Shown one piece after another: positions 27,314 to 36,514 of a stretch of 64,000 nucleotides of DNA; the first letter of the stretch is position 1, and every line of letters starts with the position of its first letter. A program made the position numbers and the translations under genes. Below the pieces are notes generated by a model, which ran no database searches, was not told the DNA's origin, and saw only the letters and a list, made by a program, of their open reading frames with translations. This DNA comes from Leptolyngbya sp. SIOISBB (GTDB lineage Bacteria > Cyanobacteriota > Cyanobacteriia > Phormidesmidales > Phormidesmidaceae): positions 7,278,026 to 7,342,025 of the forward strand of contig JAAHII010000001.1 of the NCBI GenBank assembly GCA_010671905.1, read 5' to 3'.

Positions 27314-27436
27314 CTAACGCTCCCAAGGGTTGCTTGGGAGCAGGTCATGAATGAAGATGCTCCAGGCGATCGCGGTTGTAATCGGTGACAAAATTAGCAA
27401 GAGTCGTAAGTCAATTAAATTAAACAGATTAAGCAT
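27314..27436 (-). CDS. Single-span membrane mini-protein, PsbY-like
   Basis: 40 codons, ATG at 27436 with an excellent AGGAG six bases upstream, TAG at 27316. It begins MLNLFNLIDLRLLLILSPIT and ends in a charged NPWER tail, with one hydrophobic span of about 20 residues. The order Asp-x-Arg, hydrophobics, Pro, then AxxWxxF is that of the small photosystem II subunit PsbY, but the usual C-terminal part is different and shorter, so the family call is tentative. It lies between the two AraC paralogues on the same strand and ends in a GCTCCCAAG...CTTGGGAGC hairpin (27320-27342) that may act as its terminator. Confidence 0.5.
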   Translation of the reverse strand: MLNLFNLIDLRLLLILSPITTAIAWSIFIHDLLPSNPWER

Positions 27437-27466
27437 CACGGTCTCCTTATGAACAGTTGTTGGAGC

Positions 27467-28477
27467 CTATCTCAAGCGTTTTAAATAGGTGCGAGGGGTG
27501 CTGCCAAATTTGCGCTTAAAGGCACTCGCAAAGTAGCCTCGGTGGGCAATGCCAATAGTGTTAGCGATCGCCTCAATCGTCATTTGATCAGCTTCTAGCA
27601 ATTGTCGAGCCTGTTCCATCCGGTAGTCGTGTAAAACCCCAAAGACGGTGGTCCCAAAAAGCTGCTGAAACCCTCGCTGTAACTTGCGTTCATTAAGGCC
27701 AACCTGTCGCGCTAACTCAGCGAGCGCAGGGGGATTCGTGATGTTTTGCAGCAAAATGTTTTTCGCCCGATGCAAGGCCTCAATGTCTTTGGGTTTGACG
27801 CCACCTAACGGTGCAGGGTCAGAGAAATAATTCGTGAGCTGAGAAATACAAATCGCCAGTAGCTCTAAGGCTTTGGCCTCTAAATAAAGCCGTCGAACCC
27901 CAGCTTGATGAGGGCAATGGAGGATGAGTTGGAGGATGTTCGCGATTTCAGGCGTTGTATAACTGGGTTGAAAGTAAGGGGTCGATGCGGCATTGCGAAA
28001 TCTTTGCTGCCAGTCTAGGGAAAATTTATTTAGATCGTTTTCTAGTAGCGTCAGGAATAAATGGGGGGCGATCGCCAAGCTGACGACCAGAATTTTTTGA
28101 CCGGCGAGTAATTCAGTGATGCCTGCGGCATCAGGAATCGTGGCAAAGACGGTTTGACCAGCGGCGACACTCAATTTTGACTTGAGCCCAGGCATACTGC
28201 CCCTGGTGTTGCCAGAGAGACAGAAGGTGAAATCGAGCAGTGAATACTGAGTGGATAACTGCGTAAAATCGAGGCTCAGATCTTGCTTGAGCTCAAATTC
28301 GTAAATGAAGAGATCCAAGCCATCGCGTAAGTTCAGGCCGCGCAGGTAGCCTTGCCCTAAAGTGGCGGGTAAACATAAGACCGTTTCCCCGATACTCAGT
28401 TGGCGATCGCCCCCAGCCTGCTGCTGAAATTCTTGTGTGGCCTGTTGGATATCGGTAAATGAAAGCGCAACCTTCAT
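27467..28477 (-). CDS. AraC-family regulator, PchR-like, copy 2
   Basis: 336 residues, the same length as copy 1. Shared start MKVxxSxTxIQxATQEFQQQ and shared ending KFGSTPRTYLKRLR; the middle ligand region is more divergent. It has the two AraC helix-turn-helices (LAELARQVGLNERKLQRGF and IEAIANTIGIAHRGYFASAF). The two genes stand 399 bp apart, head to tail, with the mini-gene at 27314-27436 between them. Divergence of the sensor half suggests that the copies respond to different ligands while reading similar DNA sites (inference). Confidence 0.9.
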   Translation of the reverse strand: MKVALSFTDIQQATQEFQQQAGGDRQLSIGETVLCLPATLGQGYLRGLNLRDGLDLFIYEFELKQDLSLDFTQLSTQYSLLDFTFCLSGNTRGSMPGLKSKLSVAAGQTVFATIPDAAGITELLAGQKILVVSLAIAPHLFLTLLENDLNKFSLDWQQRFRNAASTPYFQPSYTTPEIANILQLILHCPHQAGVRRLYLEAKALELLAICISQLTNYFSDPAPLGGVKPKDIEALHRAKNILLQNITNPPALAELARQVGLNERKLQRGFQQLFGTTVFGVLHDYRMEQARQLLEADQMTIEAIANTIGIAHRGYFASAFKRKFGSTPRTYLKRLR

Positions 28478-28589
28478 ACTTCATCATTAAGCTGAAAGAC
28501 GTCGAGCCATTACTTGGCAAAAGATCTGTAAGCGGTGGATAGAGCTAGTTGACGCGAACCCTTCACTTTCCACGACGGCACTGCCTGCA

Positions 28590-31500
28590 TTAGGCAAACA
28601 CGCTGCTATCCAACCCCGTGACGCCCTGCACCACGCCGATGAGTTCGTTGCTGTTGGTGAGTACTAGGGTGCCACCACTCAGTTCTGAGAACCTGACCCC
28701 GTCCGGCGTGAGGCCACCGAGACTAATCTGATCGATGCCGACTTCAAAATCGGTGATGGTGTCGATGCCTTGTCCCAAAGCCAACACAAAGCGATCGGCC
28801 CCGGCCCCGCCAGTGTAAATGTCGTCGCCCAAGAGGCCGTCGAATAAATCATCGCCAGCGGTGCCCGTAAGCTCATCGTTGCCATCAGTGCCGATGAATT
28901 CGCCGGGTGGCGGCCCCAGCAACGGGACAAACTCAGCATCAACGCGCGTATCCCCCACATCAGTGCCCGCTGCCTCGCTCAAGCCTAAGGCGTCGGCAAA
29001 TTCTGGAGCAAGCAACAAATCAGCCTCCGCCAGGGTCAGCTCGTCGTTTTCCACCACCAAACTACCGGGAACGCTGATGTCAAAGAGAATATCCGTGACC
29101 AAGGCATTCTCTAAGGTATCGGCCACAAAGAAGCCGCTGGTCGTGTCGCTGACGCGATCGCCATCAAAGCCGATCGAGAAATCCCCAATGGTCACCAGGG
29201 CATCACCGCCGATGAGGAAACTAATATCGCCGATATGTTCAATGCTGCCACCCGTCGGGGTAAAGGGCGTCGAGTCAAACTGGAAGTCAGTGCTATCAGC
29301 GATTTCAAACCCGAACTGAAACTGATCGGAGAAAGGCGGGGCGGTGGGTGTCGCCGCTTCAAAAGCGAGACCGGCGGTGGCAAAAAACGCGGTATCTAGA
29401 GCGAGGCTGGTAACCCCAGCGACGACCTGAGAATCACCAAGGGGATTCGGTGGCGGATCTAGCAGCGGTATCAAGTCGGCATCAACGCGGGTATCCCCAA
29501 TATCGGTACCGACTGCCTCACCGAGGCCCAAGACTGCAGCCAGTTCTGGGGCGAGTAGCAAATCCGCATCGGCCAGGGTCAGGTCACCATCGGCGGCGAG
29601 CAGGCGACCAGGGTTGCTGATGTCGAAGAGGATATCGATGCCCAGACCGTCTTCTAAGGTGTCGGCAACGAAGAAGCCACTGTTGATATCACTGGCCCGT
29701 GCAGCATCAAACCCGACGGTAAAATCACCAATCGTCAGCAGGGTGTTCCCCCCGACCAAGAAAGTGATGTCGCCCGTGTGGTTAATCGTGCCGCTGATGG
29801 GAGCAAACGGTACCGACTCAAACTGCAAGTCAGTACTGTCAGCAATTGCAAACCCGAGCTGAAACTGATTTGAGAATGGCGTTGCCGTCGGGGTCGCGTC
29901 TTGAATGACCAGACCTGCCGACTCAAACAGCGAAAAGTTGAGGAATAAGCTGGTCACCCCAGCCCCCACCTGAAAGCTGCCAGGGTCATTGGGGGGTGGC
30001 GATACAGTGATGCGGCTACCCAGTTCCTCCAGCCCAGCCTGAGGATTATCGACATAGGTCTCGCCGACTCGGCCCGTAGCAATCAGCTCAGCCGTGGTGC
30101 GAGTGGGAAAGGCCACGTCTTCGTGGGAGCTAAAGCCGATGGGATAGCCAAATTCATCAGCCCAGTCATCAATGTGGAGATGGGGGGCGGCACTTGACCT
30201 TGAGAGTTGAATTCGGGGCGCGACCAAAAATTGAGACCGCTGAACCCGTCACCCACCGCAGTTTTTTCTCCGGCATTAAACCCATCCGGCGCAAGGAAAT
30301 AGCCGTCTTGCAGAATCTCTTGGGTATTGATGTCAAAAGCAAAGTTGAATTCCGGGAAGGTGAGGTGATTGTCTTCGTAGGTGCGCAGTAGGATGCCGTC
30401 AGGGTCAAAGAACGAGATATCGAAGCTGATCAGGTCTGCTTCGCGAACGATGCCGTCCTCAAACAATTGGCTAGCGTCATAGCTGAACTTCCCCTCGACG
30501 CTAAAGCCCGCAATTTGCCCCGTCCAGTCAAACTCGTAGGTCACGGGGTCGGGTGTTGGTGGCTGAATGGTGCGGCGATAGGTGGGTAGCAGGTCGCTAA
30601 CCAGGTTGGTGCTGGAGCGGCCGTTGAGCAGTTCCACATAGGTGATCTCTTCCAACGGGGAATACCACAGGTTCGAGCGGAAGCCTAAGGTTTGGCCCCG
30701 GTGGGCATACCAGAAGCGATTGGGCGACTCCAGAGTGCCAATCCCCAGTCCATAGGAATCGTAGTTGGGTGAATTGACTGGAATTGTGTCAAGCATTGCG
30801 TCCAGCGTCTCGGGCTGGAGTAGTGCGTCGTCTACCAGCAGGGCATCAAAAAAGTCAGCTAGGTCTTCCGTGTTCGAAATGATCGAGCCCGCCGAGCCCG
30901 TCCATGACAGATTGGTGATGCTGAGGTCGTCGAGTCCGCCATCGCCATTGAAGTCCCAATAGCTGTTGATGTAGCCGCCGGGAATTTCTTCTTCGCCGAA
31001 GACAAAGGTGTTGTCGAGATCGAGGGGATCGAGGATGCGATCGCGAATCTCTTGTCCATAGCTATTGCCCGTGACAGCCTCAATTACCAAACCCGCCAGA
31101 ATATAGTTGGTGTTGGAATACTGCCAGTCAGTACCGGGGGCAAAGAACGGCTCTACCCCATCCACAAAACCGACTAGCTGCTCCGCTTCCCAATCTTGCA
31201 AAAAGAGGAGCGGGTTAGAGGAAGCCTGAGCCGTGAGTACGTCTAAATAATCGGTAATGCCGCTGGTGTGGTTGAGAATTTGCTCAATCGTAATGTCGCC
31301 AGCATTGGGAATCAGCGCCGTGACCTCTGGAGCAAGCCAGTCGGTCAGGGTGTTGGCCAAGGAGAGCTGGCCGGTTTCGGTGAGTTGCAGAATCGTGGTA
31401 GCCACAAAGGTTTTGGTAATGCTGCCCGCCTCGAAGCGATCGCCCGCCTCTAGAGGCACGTCATTGACCAGGTCAGAAACACCACTGGCCCCAAACCACT

Positions 31501-31606
31501 CGCCTTCTGGGGTCAAAATGGCCACAGCGGCCCCGGGCACCTCTGGCGGCAGGTTGCTATCCAAGGCATTGTCAAGGGCAGTAATGACGCGATCGGGCAG
31601 TGACAT
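28590..31606 (-). pseudogene. Serine hydrolase (class C beta-lactamase fold) fused to exoprotein modules, frameshifted
   Basis: Read as one gene with one base missing from the G6 at 30182-30187; adding one base joins both halves and matches the homologous stretch at 36515-37990. Part 1: serine hydrolase of the beta-lactamase/DD-peptidase family, SITK (nucleophile Ser at about 62), YSNTNY, and third motif HRG. Part 2: a WTGQIAGFSVEGKFSYD domain and the HLHIDDW segment. Part 3: two copies of the GVTS domain (GVTSLFLNFSLFESAGL, GVTSLALDTAFFATAGL). Part 4: GDDIYTGGAGADRF and the common C-terminal module ending LDSSVFA. No signal peptide, so the hydrolase would leave by type I secretion. As read, the products are 507 residues (stop at 30083) and an unlinked 545-codon frame. 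Confidence 0.8.
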
Positions 31607-31768
31607 GGGGGTATTTTCCTCTGAGTCGATAATGGTGAGCGTGCTGACTTGCGCAGCGGGATTGACCGTGTAGCCAGTACCAGGTTGAAGCTGAGGGTCG
31701 CCACGGTACCCTCACCCTCGATCAGGGTGATCGGAGCTGGTAGAAGCAGACAAGCTCACTTGGGGCAT
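31607..31768 (-). pseudogene. Calx-beta remnant upstream of the serine hydrolase gene
   Basis: Minus strand from the ATG at 31768 reads MPQVSLSAST, like the start of the giant protein at 44223 (MVQVSLSTST). It then shifts frame near GATCACC to ITLIEGEGTVATLSFNL, and after a loss of about 60 residues continues in a third register as PGTGYTVNPAAQVSTLTI up to the hydrolase ATG. A decayed module: the ancestral gene probably started here. Confidence 0.65.
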
Positions 31769-32022
31769 ACATTTCAAGGTCTAGGGTTCTAAGGCGAAAA
31801 CTGTCTAGCAATGGCAGCAAGATTCAGTGGGGAACGGTAGCCTGCACAATGGTCATAGACTGGTCCTCGGAACCAACGCCCCCCAGCTGCTGTGCTCGCT
31901 GGTATGCGAACAAATCTATGATGCAATGTATCATCTTCTTGCAAAAAATTGTCATTAAGGTTGATGCTAAGAAGCCTCTGAGGGCGATCGGTGGCTGGCC
32001 AGAGATCGCTCGCCACTCATAC

Positions 32023-32058
32023 AAAAAATCCGACTGCCTCGAATGAGCACAGCCGGAT
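32023..32058 (-). terminator. Rho-independent terminator, copy B of a repeated terminator
   Basis: On the minus strand, the stem ATCCGGCTGTGCTC...GAGGCAGTCGGAT is followed by TTTTTT, 111 bp after the stop of the 32170-36297 gene. Copy A is at 24845-24881. Confidence 0.7.
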
Positions 32059-32083
32059 GGATGATTCAAGTCAATCTTAGAGA

Positions 32084-32124
32084 ACAGGTGACAGGTGACA
32101 GGTGACAGGTGACAGGTGACAGGC
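32084..32124. repeat. Short tandem heptamer repeat (ACAGGTG)
   Basis: Five perfect copies of ACAGGTG plus a partial one. It is of the short-tandem-repeat kind common in filamentous cyanobacteria. Confidence 0.9.
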
Positions 32125-32169
32125 AAGACTAACTCCCTGTTCCCTATTCCCTATCCTCTAATTCCATAA

Positions 32170-35100
32170 CTAGGCAAACACGGTGTTATCTAACCCGGTT
32201 ACTCCCTGCACGATCCCCAGTAGTTCATTGCTAGTCGTTAGCACCAAGGTGTCACTCCCGACCTCAAAGGTTCTCACCCCATCAGGCGTGAGGCCACCCA
32301 GGCTGATCTGGTCAACCCCCAGCTCAAAATCGGTAATGGTGTCAACGCCTTGGGCGATCGCGAAGACAAACTGGTCAGCGCCGCCCCCACCCGTATAGGT
32401 ATCGTCGCCGAGTCCACCATCCAGGATGTTGTCGCCAAAATTCCCGATCAGGTCATCATCCCCATCGGTGCCAGTGATTTCTGGATTGAGCAAGGCTTGC
32501 GCTTCCTCAATGTTAGAGACATCGGGCACGATGACAAAGCTACTGGCATCCAGGTCAGTCGCCTCGACGCCATTGAGAACGGCCAAGATTTCACCACTGT
32601 CGGCAACGCCCAACAAGGTACTGGTGCCGTCTTGGGTCAGGGTCACATCCTCAAAGGTGAGTTCGCCGTCAACGAGACCGATTCGATCGACCCCAGGGGT
32701 AAAGTCGATCACCGTATCGGTGCCGTCGCCGTTGCCAAAGACAAAGATGTCGTGACCGTCACCGGGGAAGAACATGTCACCCACCAGCACATCGTTGCCG
32801 GTGACTCCCATAAGAATGTCGTTGCCCGGGCCACCGACCACTAGGTCGTTGCCCGAGGCCCCGCTGACAATATCGTCTCCAGCGTCACCGCGCACGCGAT
32901 CGCTGCCTTCACCGCCGAAGACAATATCGCGGCCCGCGCCACCCGAGATGATGTCGTTGCCCCGGAACCCTTCCAAAATGTCGTTTTCGTCAGTGCCCTC
33001 GATCAGGTCATCGGTCCCTGGATCGCCGACGGTCAGCGTTGCCTCGATCGTGTATTCACCGGTATTGATGCCAAATCTGGGGAAGACTCGACCGCTGCCA
33101 CTACCGGCCTCCATCGGATCATAGGCTCGGTTGCTGAGTAGGGCGACCCCGGCATAATAGGTGCCGGTCTCAGTGGCGGTGAACTCCAGGTAGGCATCGC
33201 GCCCCGACTCAAACAGCTCTCCTGGCGCGGGCGCTTCGGTATTGAGCAGCAACTCTTCACCTGCTGCGTTGAAGAGGCGCAGTTCAGTATCAACTCGCTG
33301 TTCGCGATCAACCCCGTCGATCATGTACGGAAGCGAGTCGATGTCAATCGCGATCGTATCGCCAGCCACCAGATCAAAGGCATACATATCAACGTCTTCG
33401 GTGGCGTCGATCAGGTTGCGCGTCTGTCGGGTTGAATCAATCTCGGCCTGCATGACAAAGGAGAGTTGATCGGTGCTGAGGCCGGTGTCGGTCGCGTCCG
33501 TGATCGTATCGTTGAGTTCCGTTTCAAAGGGAATGCCGGAGTCGTCACCACCCCCGCCAGTGTTATCGCCGTCGTCGGGAATCACAACGGAATCGGGATT
33601 GTCGGCAATGGTGACGGTGACGGCATCAGCGTCTGGCGCGATCGCATACCCCACCCCCGGATTGAGCGTAAAGGTCAGCTCATCAATGCCTTCTAGCGCG
33701 TCTTCTGGCGCGATCGCTGGATTCGTGGTCTCATCAAAGGCTGACAGCGTAATGGTCGCCGTTTGCTCGGTGATGGTGAAGAAGAAACCGCTCGCCCGGA
33801 AGTTGGGGGAGGGGAAATTGCCGCCGACGATTTCAGCGTCAAACACATTGAATTCCCCCAGCGCCGCCCGTACGCCGCTATCGAGATTGACGGTCACGCC
33901 CTCAGCCGGTGGGGGCGAGTCCAGCGTGAAGGTGAGTGTCGTGGTGTTGCCCTCAGACTCAACCAGCGCGGTTTCGCTGACGGAAATGCCCACCGTGGGC
34001 ACCGTGGGCAAGGCTGGCACATCGTCCAGAGTGTCATAAATGAGGGTGGAGAAGGTGTCGTCCCCAACGACGTAGCCCGCCGCCGCCTCTAGGGTAAAGG
34101 AAATGGTTTCCGCGCCATCGGTGGGGGCCTCATCCGGATCGTCAAGGTTGAGGTTGATAAAGCTGCTACTGGCGGTCAGGTTGACCTTGAGCCCCACAGG
34201 CTCACCGACATCGTTAAAGACGGCTCCTAGCACTTCTACCCCCTCGGAGCTGAACGGGGCGCGGGCACTAAATACGCTAGAAAGGTCGATGTTGCTGGTG
34301 AGAAAGACTTCGACGCCGCCCTCTGGAATCGCCCCCTCAACATCCAGGCCAAGGGTCAAAATCGAGGCGGTGCGGCGCTCGGGCGTATACTGCACCAGCG
34401 CGTTGGAAATCAGGTTGTCGCTGCTGTCGTAGGTGGCAGGCGTGGCCGACAGCGAAACGGTGGGGCCGTCCCCTGTGCTGGCCGGAATCTCAGTGGCTCC
34501 GGCTGTGAAGTCCTCATTGAGCTTGAGGTTCAGAATATAGTCACCATAGCTGCGCCCGGTACCGCTGCCAGCGACGTTCGGATCGTAGGGATTGTTGTCA
34601 AACCCAAACTCACCGTTACCAAAGCTGCTAACGCCGACATAGTAGGTACCATCAGCTTCCGGCGTGAACTCGACGTAAGAATCTTGACGACCCGGACCAA
34701 AGAGCTCATCCGGGGCAAAGTTGTCGTCGCTCTGGGCGAGTTGATTACCGTGGGCGTCAAACACGCGCAAAATCGTGTCGGGACTTTCTGAACTGTCAAA
34801 AATGGCCCGCGCGTCGGTGTCGATGCGCAGCACATCCCCGGCGGCGAGATGAACCGAGTACATGTCGACATCTTCGGTGCGATCGACGGCTGGATTGCGC
34901 TGCTGGGCCAACTCACCCGTGATCGACACCGAACTGTTGTCAGCAGTTAAGCCCGTGGCCACTGCCGTTGCAATCGTGTCATTGCTTTCGGAGTCGCTAG
35001 GAGGCGACGCAATGGGCGTATCGCTCAGGGTGAATTCGCCGCCGTCATCGTTAGGGCTGACCAGATAACCCGCGCCCGGCTGCAACGTAAATGAGGCCGT

Positions 35101-36297
35101 TTCAATGCCTTCCTCCACGCCATCAGCAGCGATCGGCAGCTCAATCGTGGCGGTCTGATCGGTAATGGTGAAATCGAAGCCCGTGCCAGCGGCATTGACA
35201 CCGGCGATCGCCCCGCCAGTGACCGCAATCTGCGAGAGGTCAAATTCGCTCAAGTTGGGAGCGTCCACGGTGACGGTGATCCCATCAGCCGGAGGGGCCG
35301 TGCTGACCTCAAAGGTATGGACTGACACGGTGCCTTCCGCCTCGACCAGAACGTCCGGGGAGGTGCTGAGGCTAACCAACGGCACGGCAGCGGCATCGTC
35401 GGCAATGGTGTAGCTGACTGCGGCGGCAGCGGCATCAATGGTATAGCCGGGGCCTTCCACAATGGAGAAGGTAAAGCTTTCGATCCCCTCGACGGCATTG
35501 GCTGGATCGATCTGAGGATTCAGCGTTTCATCCAAGACCGTCAGCTTAATGCTGGCCCCCGCTTCTAAGACGGTGAAATAGAAGCCACTGGCGGCAAAGT
35601 TGGGCGGGGGCAAAATCCCGCCGTTCACCTCGGCCCCAAAGATGTTGAACTCACCGACAGCCGCGCGGACGCCGCTATCGATATAGACCAATACGCCGCC
35701 GTCGGGAATGTCACCCTCGACATCAAAGGTGAGGGTCAGTTCGGTACCATCCGTTTCGATCAGGGCAGTTTGATCAATGTTCAATCCGACCTGCGGCCCG
35801 GCGCCTAAATCAGGCACATCGGCCAGGGTGTCGTAGAAGGTCACCGTGGAAGCGGTAGCAGCTGGGTCAAGGCTGTAGCCATCGCCCTCGGCCAGAGAAA
35901 ATTCCAGGGTTTCTGGCCCATCGGTTTCCGCCTCATCGGTTTCGGCCACGTTCAGCGAAAAGAGCGCATTGGGGCTGGTCAGCAAAACCTTGATACCGGT
36001 AGGAGTGACGCCATCTTCGGCATACACGGCCCCCAACACTTCGCCGCCGCCGCCAAAGGGCGATCGCCCCAGCCGCGTAAAGTAGTCGGCAAAGTTGCTA
36101 TCCACATTGAGCACCACTTCGACGCCGCCAGCGGGCATCTCGCCAGCCACAGTGAACGCTAAGTTGAGGACGCTGGCACCGGGCTGATCGCCCAGAAATT
36201 CCACCAGTTCAGGTGCGAGAATGCGATCGCGATTCTCATCCCGTCGACCGTCAAACGTACCGGCAACGGTCTGAAATGATACGACTGGAGTCGTCAT
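32170..36297 (-). CDS. Large Calx-beta/PPC exoprotein with RTX nonapeptides
   Basis: 1375 residues, ATG at 36297 with AAGGTAT upstream. About three Calx-beta modules (1-415), a PPC-like domain (EDVDMYSVHLAAGD, GTYYVGVSSFGNG; 420-570), two more Calx-beta modules (585-860), a second PPC domain (EDVDMYAFDLVAGD; 880-1030), then classical RTX nonapeptides (GGAGRDIVFGGEGSD, GASGNDLVVGGPGND; 1040-1115) and the common C-terminal module ending LDNTVFA. The module order matches the neighbour reconstructed at 36515-44223, so the two arose by gene duplication. No signal peptide; calcium-binding and type I secretion are likely. Confidence 0.9.
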   Translation of the reverse strand: MTTPVVSFQTVAGTFDGRRDENRDRILAPELVEFLGDQPGASVLNLAFTVAGEMPAGGVEVVLNVDSNFADYFTRLGRSPFGGGGEVLGAVYAEDGVTPTGIKVLLTSPNALFSLNVAETDEAETDGPETLEFSLAEGDGYSLDPAATASTVTFYDTLADVPDLGAGPQVGLNIDQTALIETDGTELTLTFDVEGDIPDGGVLVYIDSGVRAAVGEFNIFGAEVNGGILPPPNFAASGFYFTVLEAGASIKLTVLDETLNPQIDPANAVEGIESFTFSIVEGPGYTIDAAAAAVSYTIADDAAAVPLVSLSTSPDVLVEAEGTVSVHTFEVSTAPPADGITVTVDAPNLSEFDLSQIAVTGGAIAGVNAAGTGFDFTITDQTATIELPIAADGVEEGIETASFTLQPGAGYLVSPNDDGGEFTLSDTPIASPPSDSESNDTIATAVATGLTADNSSVSITGELAQQRNPAVDRTEDVDMYSVHLAAGDVLRIDTDARAIFDSSESPDTILRVFDAHGNQLAQSDDNFAPDELFGPGRQDSYVEFTPEADGTYYVGVSSFGNGEFGFDNNPYDPNVAGSGTGRSYGDYILNLKLNEDFTAGATEIPASTGDGPTVSLSATPATYDSSDNLISNALVQYTPERRTASILTLGLDVEGAIPEGGVEVFLTSNIDLSSVFSARAPFSSEGVEVLGAVFNDVGEPVGLKVNLTASSSFINLNLDDPDEAPTDGAETISFTLEAAAGYVVGDDTFSTLIYDTLDDVPALPTVPTVGISVSETALVESEGNTTTLTFTLDSPPPAEGVTVNLDSGVRAALGEFNVFDAEIVGGNFPSPNFRASGFFFTITEQTATITLSAFDETTNPAIAPEDALEGIDELTFTLNPGVGYAIAPDADAVTVTIADNPDSVVIPDDGDNTGGGGDDSGIPFETELNDTITDATDTGLSTDQLSFVMQAEIDSTRQTRNLIDATEDVDMYAFDLVAGDTIAIDIDSLPYMIDGVDREQRVDTELRLFNAAGEELLLNTEAPAPGELFESGRDAYLEFTATETGTYYAGVALLSNRAYDPMEAGSGSGRVFPRFGINTGEYTIEATLTVGDPGTDDLIEGTDENDILEGFRGNDIISGGAGRDIVFGGEGSDRVRGDAGDDIVSGASGNDLVVGGPGNDILMGVTGNDVLVGDMFFPGDGHDIFVFGNGDGTDTVIDFTPGVDRIGLVDGELTFEDVTLTQDGTSTLLGVADSGEILAVLNGVEATDLDASSFVIVPDVSNIEEAQALLNPEITGTDGDDDLIGNFGDNILDGGLGDDTYTGGGGADQFVFAIAQGVDTITDFELGVDQISLGGLTPDGVRTFEVGSDTLVLTTSNELLGIVQGVTGLDNTVFA

Positions 36298-36376
36298 GAT
36301 TTTGATACCTTATAGACAACGGTGAAACGTTTCCTGGCTGCTTTGCTGCAAACTCGGCACCAGGAATTCATCGGGC

Positions 36377-36408
36377 AGCCAATGCTCCTGACAGAGCATT
36401 GGCTTTTT
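36377..36408 (+). terminator. Hairpin with T-run, plus-strand orientation, no matching gene
   Basis: 11-bp stem AGCCAATGCTC / GAGCATTGGCT (36377-36387 / 36394-36404) followed by TTTTT on the plus strand. It looks like an intrinsic terminator, but no plus-strand gene lies upstream. On the minus strand it would be a hairpin in the leader of the 36297 gene. Confidence 0.45.
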
Positions 36409-36463
36409 AGTTGGTTCGGGAAATGGCTAACGAAAACTTGGCTCGTAGAACTCACTTCCCCAC

Positions 36464-36493
36464 CGCAGAGGGGCCATTGATGGCCCCTCTGCG
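36464..36493 (-). terminator. Perfect hairpin after the 36515-44223 gene
   Basis: 13-bp perfect stem CGCAGAGGGGCCA / TGGCCCCTCTGCG around TTGA, 22 bases after the stop at 36515. It has no T-run, so termination strength is uncertain. Confidence 0.45.
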
Positions 36494-36514
36494 AGCTCTC
36501 ATAAACCGCTTGCG

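Larger units (their letters stand above)
31769..32169. other. Spacer with repeated terminator and heptamer repeats
   Basis: No gene. It contains the terminator copy B at 32023-32058 and the ACAGGTG tandem repeats at 32084-32118, followed by a CCCTGTTCCCTATTCCCTA tract. Confidence 0.55.

Noticed and set aside
36377-36408. Terminator of a plus-strand gene
   Set aside because: No plus-strand gene precedes it; kept only as a hairpin with uncertain role.
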